Shown in pieces: positions 19,895 through 28,442 of a DNA stretch of 64,000 nucleotides. Both the position numbers and the translations under genes were made by a program. The notes beneath the pieces are model-generated. The model was given only the letters and a program-made list of their open reading frames with translations, was not told the DNA's origin and did not search any database. The stretch is from JAFEDN01 sp963697455. Its GTDB lineage: Bacteria; Pseudomonadota; Gammaproteobacteria; Coxiellales; Coxiellaceae. Location of the stretch: contig CAVOOI010000017.1 in the NCBI GenBank assembly GCA_963697455.1, positions 62,001-126,000 of the forward strand. The letters run 5' to 3'. Positions within the stretch are counted from its first letter, which is position 1; each line of letters starts with the position of its first letter.

Positions 19895-21575
19895 AAATTA
19901 TGTCCTCAGTATTTATCCATTATCTACCAGTTTTCAAGAAAAACTTGAAAAATCGTTGGATGCACCACCCGTCTATATTCTCCTATCAGAATTACACCAG
20001 AAATCATTATGGCAGTTATGGCGTTCATTAAGAAATTTACGGGCTGAACAATTATTCTTACCTATTGAATACACCAATATCCAGTTATTTTTACCCTTGC
20101 TCAGAGTGCTCTCGTTACCTATGCGAGTAAAAAAAATCCTAGTCGTTCACCCTGACGGTTCTCTTACCCCAGCCCCAAAATTCAAAGCACTACTCGCAGT
20201 CGGTCGTTTATTTATCCAAACTGCTTTATTTTCCTGTTCTTATTTACGCTGCCGTGATGAAATACCCAAGCTGTTAAACAAACCTAATGAGCAATATTCC
20301 TTGAATACTGGTAAAAGCGTATTATATGTTGATGCAACTATACGTATGGGACCTAAAGCAGGAGGTTCCATCGGTCACATTGGTGGTGTGGCGAATGCAT
20401 TGGCCAATCTTGGTTACACCGTGGATTATGCAGCCGAAGCTCGAATACCTTCATTAATTCCCAAAATTGATTTCATAAAAATCAGGTTGCCGCAGCTATT
20501 TACCTTTCCAGTTGAATTCAATCGCTTCCGCTTGAATAATCAAATGATTGCGCAACTCTCCAAAATTGATAGCTCTCATTATCAATTCATTTATCAGCGG
20601 ATGTCGATGAAAAACTATGCCGGAGCTAAATTATCTCGATTATTAAAAATTCCTTTAGTCATGGAATATAATGGGCCATTGGTTTGGATTACTGAACATT
20701 GGGAAGGGAAGTTAAATAAATTAAAATTCAAAAAGCTAGCACTGCAGTGCGAGGAAGTCTGCATCAAGCACGCTCACCTAATCGTCACTATCTCTGAGGC
20801 TTCTAAAGATGCGCTGATTCAATCCGGCGTCTCTCCTAAAAAAATTGTTTGCTACCCTAATTGCATTGATCCTACTATTTTCGATCCTCAGCGATTCTCA
20901 TCTATGCACAACGCGGCTTTGCGCAATCAACTCAATATCCCGGCAAAATCTATCGTCATCACTTTTATCGGCACCTTTGGTGAATGGCATGGTGTCGATA
21001 TCCTGGCTTTAGCTATTCGCAATCTCTTGGATAATCATGCTGCATTTCTACAGCCGCATTCCGTACGCTTCTTACTGATCGGCAATGGCGCTAAAATGCC
21101 TTTGGTAAAAGGCATTTTAGAGCAGGCCCCCTATAAAGATCATGTCATCTTTACCGGCCTGGTCAGCCAGGAGCAAGCTCCGGCTTACCTGGCTATTTCA
21201 GATATATTTTTGTCACCACATATACCGAATCGCGACGGCAGCCGCTTTTTCGGTTCTCCCACTAAATTATTCGAGTATATGGCTATGGAAAAGCCCATTA
21301 TCGCCTCTGACTTAGAACAGCTTGGCCAAGTCCTGCAACCGAGTTTGCGCGCTGCTGCATTACCGCAACTTGCTCCAGAAGTTCTTGCCTCAGAGTTGGC
21401 TATTCTAGCTCAGCCGGGACACGTCGAACATATTGTTAACGCTATCTTGTTTCTAATTCAATTTCCTCAATGGCGTACCTTACTGGGCAAAAATGCCAGA
21501 CAGGAGGTACTCGCAAAATATACCTGGCGCCAACACGTCGAACTCATATTAGAAAAAGTGAATTCACTTAGTTAA
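19881..21575 (+). CDS. Glycosyltransferase family 4, paralogue B
   Basis: 564 aa, same architecture as the protein at 14488-16185, including the unusual N-terminal region. It starts at GTG 19881 inside the wzx 3' end. Residues 1-280 diverge clearly from paralogue A, whereas the donor domain from KLKFKKLALQCEEV to the end is almost identical at the DNA level, including a run of several hundred identical bases from about 20830 to 21220. This suggests gene conversion. The two enzymes probably use the same nucleotide sugar but different acceptors. Confidence 0.85.
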   Translation: MNSNKNYVLSIYPLSTSFQEKLEKSLDAPPVYILLSELHQKSLWQLWRSLRNLRAEQLFLPIEYTNIQLFLPLLRVLSLPMRVKKILVVHPDGSLTPAPKFKALLAVGRLFIQTALFSCSYLRCRDEIPKLLNKPNEQYSLNTGKSVLYVDATIRMGPKAGGSIGHIGGVANALANLGYTVDYAAEARIPSLIPKIDFIKIRLPQLFTFPVEFNRFRLNNQMIAQLSKIDSSHYQFIYQRMSMKNYAGAKLSRLLKIPLVMEYNGPLVWITEHWEGKLNKLKFKKLALQCEEVCIKHAHLIVTISEASKDALIQSGVSPKKIVCYPNCIDPTIFDPQRFSSMHNAALRNQLNIPAKSIVITFIGTFGEWHGVDILALAIRNLLDNHAAFLQPHSVRFLLIGNGAKMPLVKGILEQAPYKDHVIFTGLVSQEQAPAYLAISDIFLSPHIPNRDGSRFFGSPTKLFEYMAMEKPIIASDLEQLGQVLQPSLRAAALPQLAPEVLASELAILAQPGHVEHIVNAILFLIQFPQWRTLLGKNARQEVLAKYTWRQHVELILEKVNSLS

Positions 21576-21625
21576 GGAGACAATATCGACTCATAAGAGC
21601 CGAATATTACATTAAGAGGGCTTAT

Positions 21626-22927
21626 ATGTTACTGGTTATCTTAGTTTTGAGTATTAGTTTAATGTTTTTTGCAACGGGCTGGAGAAATTTAAGCCCGGCA
21701 ATAAGAATGCCTTTGATCACATATTGTGGAGCTTATGCAATTACTACACTAATCGGTGCGACATTAATAGGTTTAACGAACAATAGTTTCTCTATAAAAG
21801 TTTTAAGTAATTTCGGTATTAATATCGCTTTATTGCCGAATAAATTTGATTATGGGTATTGGTTACTACTATATGGGCCAATGATAATACCGTTGTGGAT
21901 TGTATTTTTTGCCAATAAATTCCTTCCTAAGTTAAGAACGGTAAAATTCTATTGGTTAAATCAGCCGGTTAGTCTACTCTCTTTTTGGTTCGTATTTGTG
22001 CTTTTTCTAGGGTATTTTCTTACAAAAATGATCAGCATTATTTCTGAAGGGACACTGTTAAGCTTGCTTAAAAATATAGATTATCAATCCAGTATTTTAT
22101 TAAGATATCAACTGATCAAACAGTTTGGCGATATTTTTTATGGATTGGCTTATTCTACCTTACCCACTTTCTCGCATGTGGCTTTGTATCAGTGGTCAAA
22201 AACACGCTCTACTGGATGGGCTGTAACTTTCTTAATTTCTTTCTTATTCATTTCTACACTTTTCTTAATGATTATTATGAAAGCCGTGTTACTAGTTTAT
22301 TTAGTTTCAATCGGACTAGGCCTTTACATTCTCAAAATTGTCCGCTCACTTAATTTTCTATTATTAATTAGCGGGGTGATTTGGATGGTAATCACCTTAT
22401 ATCAATCTTTTGTCCTAGCAAGTTGGCAAGCTCTGGACAGCTTTATTTTGATTATATTTCGAATAGCCAGTAGTTTTCCTTTTTATTATATTCTATATCC
22501 TAAGATCCTACCTTTCACCGGAATTTATATTCCAGGAGTAAATACTCCTCCTCATGACAATCAAATTGTATTTACTTATATGCACCCCAGTATCGACTGG
22601 GTAATCGGAAATGTTACCGGGGCGTCGTCGTTGTTAGCTTATAGTCAAGGAGGATTCGGATTTGCATTATTTGTAATGATAGTGACCGGTTTTTTTATTT
22701 TATTGATATCTCAGATTGGCAATAACATTCGGGGCCCTTTGCAATACGCGTTATACATTCAAGCCTTGGTTTTTTTATATTATTTAACGCAAATATCTAT
22801 ACAGTCTGCCTTTATTACCAGTTATGGAATAATCTGGGGGTTGGTGGGGATAGTGATTTTATGGTTAATTTCAATCGTATTTCAGTCTGCGCTATCAAAT
22901 CAAACGCTTAAACAGTCAGGCTCATGA
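21626..22927 (+). CDS. wzy: Polysaccharide polymerase Wzy (O-antigen polymerase-like)
   Basis: 433 aa with about 10-12 membrane helices and one larger periplasmic loop (YPKILPFTGIYIPGVNTPPH to YMHPSIDWVIGNVTGASS). Position, length and topology fit a Wzy polymerase, a family with little sequence conservation, so the call rests mainly on context. It is the last plus-strand gene of the locus and overlaps the asnB stop by 6 bp, tail to tail. Confidence 0.75.
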   Translation: MLLVILVLSISLMFFATGWRNLSPAIRMPLITYCGAYAITTLIGATLIGLTNNSFSIKVLSNFGINIALLPNKFDYGYWLLLYGPMIIPLWIVFFANKFLPKLRTVKFYWLNQPVSLLSFWFVFVLFLGYFLTKMISIISEGTLLSLLKNIDYQSSILLRYQLIKQFGDIFYGLAYSTLPTFSHVALYQWSKTRSTGWAVTFLISFLFISTLFLMIIMKAVLLVYLVSIGLGLYILKIVRSLNFLLLISGVIWMVITLYQSFVLASWQALDSFILIIFRIASSFPFYYILYPKILPFTGIYIPGVNTPPHDNQIVFTYMHPSIDWVIGNVTGASSLLAYSQGGFGFALFVMIVTGFFILLISQIGNNIRGPLQYALYIQALVFLYYLTQISIQSAFITSYGIIWGLVGIVILWLISIVFQSALSNQTLKQSGS

Positions 22928-24808
22928 ACGAATATATTCATTCCACCAAAGCACGAAATTAAATATGGGCCAGATTTTGGTCCCCCTGAATTCCGAGCTC
23001 AGATTTTTATGATCAAAAAAATCTGTTTCCTGATTGAACTTGACTAGCTCTTGCTTCATCTGCTCACCCAGCTTGCTAAGCATCCATTCTGAAATGGGCA
23101 CTCCAAAACCTTGTTTAGGCCTATCAATTAACTCATTGGGAATGACTCCGCGCACTGCTTTTTTTAATATATATTTTAGTTGCTGATTTTTAGTTTTAAA
23201 TTTAGAAGGAATGCTTAAAGCGAGCTCAACAAATTTATGATCTAAGAATGGCACCCTACCTTCTAAACTAACGCCCATGCTCATTTTGTCAACCCGCATT
23301 AATAAAAGCTCAGGTAATCGTAAATTTAAATCTAGGTAGCTCATCCAGTGCAAAATAGATTTATCCCACGCTTTTTCTTGAAAACGTTTCCAGGTAGGCT
23401 CTATAGCCTCCCATGAGGTTCGCCGGTTAAACTCAAAACGGAGTCGCGGCGAAAGGAAAAATTGTTTTTGATGTTCGGTTAAAGCTTCTGATCCACCCCA
23501 AAATACCGGTAAGTTATTGACGCTACGTCGTAAGAATTCATACTCTAGACGATTCTTTCTTCCCAATAAACCTAACAAACCCATGGCAGTTTTTTTGAGC
23601 GGATAAGTCCCAGGAATATTGCTATAACGTTGTAAATTATATTTAGTTTTCCAGGTTTCGTAACCCCAAAACAATTCGTCGGAACCTTCTCCTACTTGCG
23701 CTACAGTAATGCCATTGTCACGAGCGAGTTTGGATACATAATAAACTGGCATACAGACAGGATCGGCAATAGGTTCGTCCTGCAAGCGGATCATCTTCGG
23801 CAAAAATTCCAGCAAATCGTCGATATTTAACAAACGCTCATGATAAACAGCGCCTACTTCTTTAGCCATTTTTTTTGCAAAATGTAGCTCATTTTTATAA
23901 CTCTGATATTCACCTTGATAACCAATGGTGAAAGTTTTAATTGGAGTAGCTTCGCCCTCAGAAAATAGCGCGGCATTAGTGCTGGAATCAATACCTCCGG
24001 ATAAAAACACTCCTACCGGCACATCGCTGACTTTCCGCAGTTTTACCGATGTGCGTAGCTCATCTAATAATAACCCCGCTATTTCATCTTCACTTTTTCC
24101 AGTCAAAGGAGTTACATAATCCCAAACATCCCAATATCTTTTCTCGATGACGGCGCCTTCTTTAGTAATTTTCATCCAGGTAGCTGGGGGTAGTTTGTAA
24201 ATTCCATCAAACATGGTATTTGGTGCGGGGCTAACTAGAAAGGATAAATAATGAAACAACGCTTCTTCATTGACGGCGCGATGCTGCTGTGGATCTTTCA
24301 ATAATGCTTTTATTTCCGAAGCAAAGACAATGCGCTGATCATGGATGCTGTAATAAAGTGGTTTAACGCCGATGCGATCTCTAACCAGCCATAATTCTTG
24401 TTTGCGCGCATCCCATAATGCAAACGCAAACATACCACGGAATTTATGGATGCAATCGATACCCCATTCAGCGAATGCATATAAAATCATTTCGGTGTCG
24501 GAGTGATCGGTTTGCCAATCGCGATATCCCAGTTCCTCTAACTCTTGGCGAATATCAGCGTGATTATAAATTTCACCGTTAAATACCAGCCAATAATTCT
24601 TATCCGCGGTCGCCATCGGCTGAGAGGCCGTAGTGGATAAATCTATTATAGATAAGCGGCGATGGCCTAATCCTAAATTTTTATCGACATTTACCCAACA
24701 TCCTTCGCCATCGGGGCCTCGATGGGCCATAGTATCGCGCATGGCGTTAATATATGCCTCAGTAATTGCAAAATTTCCCCAGGAAAGCGCGCCTACAATA
24801 CCGCACAT
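22922..24808 (-). CDS. asnB: Glutamine-hydrolysing asparagine synthase-like amidotransferase
   Basis: 628 aa. MCGIVGAL exposes the N-terminal nucleophile Cys2 of a class II glutaminase; NGEIYNH and the RGPDGEG stretch are present. The synthetase domain has the PP-loop SGGIDSS near residue 268. In surface polysaccharide loci AsnB-like enzymes are thought to amidate sugar carboxylates; with wecB and wecC here, ManNAc uronic acid is a plausible target (inference). Its 5' end overlaps the oxidoreductase gene by 16 bp. Confidence 0.85.
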   Translation of the reverse strand: MCGIVGALSWGNFAITEAYINAMRDTMAHRGPDGEGCWVNVDKNLGLGHRRLSIIDLSTTASQPMATADKNYWLVFNGEIYNHADIRQELEELGYRDWQTDHSDTEMILYAFAEWGIDCIHKFRGMFAFALWDARKQELWLVRDRIGVKPLYYSIHDQRIVFASEIKALLKDPQQHRAVNEEALFHYLSFLVSPAPNTMFDGIYKLPPATWMKITKEGAVIEKRYWDVWDYVTPLTGKSEDEIAGLLLDELRTSVKLRKVSDVPVGVFLSGGIDSSTNAALFSEGEATPIKTFTIGYQGEYQSYKNELHFAKKMAKEVGAVYHERLLNIDDLLEFLPKMIRLQDEPIADPVCMPVYYVSKLARDNGITVAQVGEGSDELFWGYETWKTKYNLQRYSNIPGTYPLKKTAMGLLGLLGRKNRLEYEFLRRSVNNLPVFWGGSEALTEHQKQFFLSPRLRFEFNRRTSWEAIEPTWKRFQEKAWDKSILHWMSYLDLNLRLPELLLMRVDKMSMGVSLEGRVPFLDHKFVELALSIPSKFKTKNQQLKYILKKAVRGVIPNELIDRPKQGFGVPISEWMLSKLGEQMKQELVKFNQETDFFDHKNLSSEFRGTKIWPIFNFVLWWNEYIRS

Positions 24809-26976
24809 TGATTCTCTCCTGCGGTTGCGAAGGCGGGTTGCAGTAGTGTTTCTACTGCAAAACTAATTTCGGTTGCTTGAATTTGCTGCCACAATGGAAT
24901 AGGCCAATCGCCACCCTGCTGGATAACCCGGGCAAACTCCTTTAACTCTGCTAACTGCCCTTTTTCCGCTACGGAGGTTTTTATAGCTTTAAATTTTTTG
25001 CCAACTACCGTTAATGATTTATAATCATTTAAAGTAATCACTGCACCATCGCAGAAAATTTCCATTTGTTCTTTAGGGTATTGTTTATGTCCCATTGCTG
25101 TATAGATTAAATTTGCGACTGAACCGTCCGCAAAATTTACTACCACAATAAAATTATCGCTAGACGAATAATAGCCAGTTTTTGGGGTAATCGCTTGCGC
25201 GCTTACTAAAGTCACTAAGCTGTTAGTCAAAAATGTAAATAAGTCATAAATATGACAAGCTTCTCCTAAGTTACGCCCTCCGCCTTGAGCACTGTGCACC
25301 CAATGATCGAAATGAATGTAGCCAGCATTCATTCTATAGTTGATAATCATCGGTCCTGCGCGATCGAGAAGCAGACGCTGAATTTGCTGGCAATAGTTTG
25401 AAAAACGGCGGTTAAAACCAGTTAACAACACTGGGGCTGCGGTTTTTTGCCGGGCGTAGAATTCTTTAATCTTATTTAATTCATCGGGACAAATAGCTAA
25501 TGGCTTTTCTACTAACACATGCTTTCCCGCTTGCAAAGCTTGCAAGGTCAATTGTGCATGGGAATCATGCCGCGTCGCAATTAAGATCGCTTCAATTTCT
25601 TTATCTGCGAGTAATTGCTGATAATCAGTGGTGGAATAATTTGCGGAAAATTGCTTGGCCGTGGCTAGGGCATTATGCCCAGACCGGCTCATCACCGCTT
25701 GTAAATGATATTGACTTAATTTAGCCAGATTGGGCAAATGCATGCCTTTGGCAAATCCTCCTGCTCCGGCCAAGGCTAAACGAATTTTATTGCCTGCTTC
25801 GTGTTTTTTTACTAATGGATTAATCACTTTCAGCGACAGTTGCACTTGAGAAGAATTTGGATAATGCAATAAATTTAACAATGACTTTACTGCAGACTCC
25901 GAATTATTTAATGCAGCATAAGCCTCTTCCGCTTGCTCCACTGTATAGGTTTTAGTTATTAACGCCTCTACATTAATTTTTCTGCTGCTGATTAAGCGTA
26001 AATATTCCGCCATATTGCGATTTTCTGTCCAACGCACGTATCCGATTGGATACTCTAGTCCTTGTTCTTCGTAATGACTATCGTAACGTCCCGGCCCATA
26101 AGAGCATGAAATTAAAAAATCGATTTCTTTCTGATAAAAATCACTGCGATTCAGTGCTAAACCGACATCTCCAACCAGTACCACGCGGCCTTTTTTACGA
26201 CACATTCTAAAAGCATTCGCGGCCACTTCATTCGAAGACGTCGCGGCAGTAATGATGACTCCGTCGGCGCCAATGCCTTGAGTGAAGCGATGGACTGCTG
26301 CCACATCATCTTCACCTTGGTTGATTAGCCCGGTTTCCATCCCCAATTTTTTTGCTAATTCTACCCGTTGCGGGTCGAGATCGATCCCAATCACATGACA
26401 GCCATTGGCTTGAAGTATTTGCGCCGTCAATTGCCCTAAAATCCCTAACCCCACCACCACGAAGGTCTCACCCAAAGTGGGAGCCGCGCGGCGCACTCCT
26501 TGCAAAGCAATGGCGCCTAAAGTAACCGTAGCCGCTTGGGAATAGGTTACATCGTCCGGAATCAGCACAGTTAAATTGCGAGGAACGCCTATAATTTCAG
26601 CGTGATGCGCATATTGCGCGCCGGCGCAGGCAACTCTGTCACCCACTCTGAGATCTTTTATATCTTCGCCTATTGCAAGCACTACTCCGGCGGCAGAATA
26701 GCCAGTGGGATTACCGGCGGATAACTGTCCCGTAATTAAAGAATAAGTGCGAGATAAGCCAATGTTATTGACGGATTGCAATACTTTTTGCACATTTTGT
26801 GGCTGTTTTAACGCTCGTTGCCACAATGGAGCGCCACTGTTTTTTAAACTACTGAGTTCCGTGCCAGCGGAGATGCAAGAATAATGGACTGCAACTAAGA
26901 CTAATCCTGCTTGGCACTGTGGGCTGGGAATCTTTTCTACGACTGCTTTTCCTTGCTTAATTAATACTTGTTTCAT
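24793..26976 (-). CDS. Bi-domain oxidoreductase: MDR dehydrogenase fused to Gfo/Idh/MocA
   Basis: 727 aa. Residues 1-360 form a medium-chain zinc-type dehydrogenase/reductase with the Rossmann motif VVGLGILGQLTAQIL. Residues 395-710 form a Gfo/Idh/MocA oxidoreductase with LALAGAGGFAKGMHLPNL and the signature VEKPLAI. Such fusions are common next to heparinase-like and asnB genes in polysaccharide loci, and may act on an NDP-sugar or on a glycan-derived sugar. The substrate is unknown. It overlaps wecC by 20 bp and asnB by 16 bp. Confidence 0.85.
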   Translation of the reverse strand: MKQVLIKQGKAVVEKIPSPQCQAGLVLVAVHYSCISAGTELSSLKNSGAPLWQRALKQPQNVQKVLQSVNNIGLSRTYSLITGQLSAGNPTGYSAAGVVLAIGEDIKDLRVGDRVACAGAQYAHHAEIIGVPRNLTVLIPDDVTYSQAATVTLGAIALQGVRRAAPTLGETFVVVGLGILGQLTAQILQANGCHVIGIDLDPQRVELAKKLGMETGLINQGEDDVAAVHRFTQGIGADGVIITAATSSNEVAANAFRMCRKKGRVVLVGDVGLALNRSDFYQKEIDFLISCSYGPGRYDSHYEEQGLEYPIGYVRWTENRNMAEYLRLISSRKINVEALITKTYTVEQAEEAYAALNNSESAVKSLLNLLHYPNSSQVQLSLKVINPLVKKHEAGNKIRLALAGAGGFAKGMHLPNLAKLSQYHLQAVMSRSGHNALATAKQFSANYSTTDYQQLLADKEIEAILIATRHDSHAQLTLQALQAGKHVLVEKPLAICPDELNKIKEFYARQKTAAPVLLTGFNRRFSNYCQQIQRLLLDRAGPMIINYRMNAGYIHFDHWVHSAQGGGRNLGEACHIYDLFTFLTNSLVTLVSAQAITPKTGYYSSSDNFIVVVNFADGSVANLIYTAMGHKQYPKEQMEIFCDGAVITLNDYKSLTVVGKKFKAIKTSVAEKGQLAELKEFARVIQQGGDWPIPLWQQIQATEISFAVETLLQPAFATAGENQCAVL

Positions 26977-28204
26977 TCCACACTCCTCGTGTATCTAAAA
27001 ACAATTTCCCGGGTAGGGCTTCTGGTTTAATTCCAGTAAAATGATGGTGGTCTACCAACAATACAATGATATCTGCCTTTTCTAAACAATGATCTAAGGA
27101 AACTAGTTGCGCTTGTGCTGATAAATTCGTAGGTAATTTTTGAATATGTGGTTCTACGACAAAAACTTCGCCTAGATTTTTTTGCATTAGCTGTTCGGTA
27201 ATAAACAACGCCGGGCTTTCTCGTAAATCATCAATATTAGGCTTAAACGAGAGTCCTAAACAACCGATTTTCGGCTGTTTAAATCGTCCCGCCAACGCTT
27301 GGATTTTAGCAACGATATGGTGTGGCTTAGCATTGTTAACTTGCCGAGCGCATTTTATTAACCGGGCTTTTTCCGGCGCGGCATCCACAATAAACCATGG
27401 ATCAACCGCAATGCAATGTCCCCCCACTCCAGGCCCGGGTTTTAAAATATTGACCCGAGGATGACGGTTGGCTAATCGAATCAGATCCCACACATTGATA
27501 TTTAAATCCTCACAAATTAAGGACAACTCATTTGCAAACGCGATGTTGACATCTCGATAGGCGTTTTCGACTAATTTAGACATCTCTGCGGTACGCGTAT
27601 TCGTTAATAAAATTTCTCCTTGCACAAAAGATTGATACAGCTCTTTCGCGCGTTGGGCAGAGACCGCATCAATGCCGCCAATAATCCGATCATTTTCAGT
27701 GAGTTCTCTTAAGATCTGCCCGGGTAATACGCGCTCAGGACAATAAGCTAAACAAAATTGGCGTTGCGATTGTTTAAAGAGATCCGGGCGTAAATGGGTG
27801 AGCCACTCCGCGATTTTTTCGGTAGTGCCTATGGGACTGGTCGATTCCAAAATGATTAAATTTCCCGATTGGATATGGGGGGCGATTGCTTGCGTCGCCG
27901 CTTTTACATAACTGATGTCGGGGGTATGATCGGTTTCATTGATAGGGGTGGGCACGGCGATAATGAAAACATCGGCGGGTTGCGGGGTTAAAGTTGCGCT
28001 GAGCTGTCCACTATTGACTGCGGAACGCACTAAAATATTGAGTTCGGGTTCGACGATATGGATATTGCCACTGTTAATTGTATTTACAACAGTAGGATTG
28101 ACATCACATCCGCACACTTTAAATCCTTTAGTGGCTAACAAACTGGCAGTCGGTAAGCCAATATATCCTAAACCAACCACAGTAATCGTAGAAGTGTTTC
28201 TCAT
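26957..28204 (-). CDS. wecC: UDP-N-acetyl-D-mannosamine dehydrogenase
   Basis: 415 aa. The NAD-binding motif is VVGLGYIGLPTASLLA; ESTSPIGTTEKIAEW, and NILKPGPGVGGHCIAVDPWF with the catalytic Cys, identify the UDP-sugar dehydrogenase family, WecC subgroup. It oxidises UDP-ManNAc to UDP-ManNAcA. Together with wecB it supplies an acidic sugar for the polymer. It is upstream of and overlaps the bi-domain oxidoreductase gene. Confidence 0.92.
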   Translation of the reverse strand: MRNTSTITVVGLGYIGLPTASLLATKGFKVCGCDVNPTVVNTINSGNIHIVEPELNILVRSAVNSGQLSATLTPQPADVFIIAVPTPINETDHTPDISYVKAATQAIAPHIQSGNLIILESTSPIGTTEKIAEWLTHLRPDLFKQSQRQFCLAYCPERVLPGQILRELTENDRIIGGIDAVSAQRAKELYQSFVQGEILLTNTRTAEMSKLVENAYRDVNIAFANELSLICEDLNINVWDLIRLANRHPRVNILKPGPGVGGHCIAVDPWFIVDAAPEKARLIKCARQVNNAKPHHIVAKIQALAGRFKQPKIGCLGLSFKPNIDDLRESPALFITEQLMQKNLGEVFVVEPHIQKLPTNLSAQAQLVSLDHCLEKADIIVLLVDHHHFTGIKPEALPGKLFLDTRGVWNETSIN

Positions 28205-28290
28205 TAGCTACTTCCTTGTAGTGAAACTACCCTTAGCATAATGAACAAAATATCATTGTGCAATAAAAAATTACTTGTCCACCAACACCG

Positions 28291-28442
28291 TTAATATTTC
28301 CCGCCGCCGCCAAGCCCTTTGCGGATAGACCGCATGTGGGGTCCTGTCCGCTGCGCCTCTTACGTGCTCGCTTCGCTGCGCGCGCAAGAGGCTCCGCGTC
28401 CACCCCGTAGCTGGCGCGCTTGGCGGCGGCGGGAAATATTAA
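28291..28442. repeat. GC-rich segment bounded by a perfect 24-bp inverted repeat
   Basis: TTAATATTTCCCGCCGCCGC at 28291, continuing CAAG to 28314, is repeated exactly in reverse complement at 28419-28442. The 104 bases between are GC-rich in an AT-rich neighbourhood. The right arm contains the stop codon of the heparinase-like gene. It resembles a MITE-like cassette; the arms are too far apart for a normal terminator. The rest of the 28205-28438 gap holds no gene that I can see. Confidence 0.75.

Noticed and set aside
28205..28438. A possible small gene or RNA upstream of wecC
   Set aside because: No start with RBS and no conserved RNA pattern; the GC-rich part is better explained by the inverted-repeat cassette.
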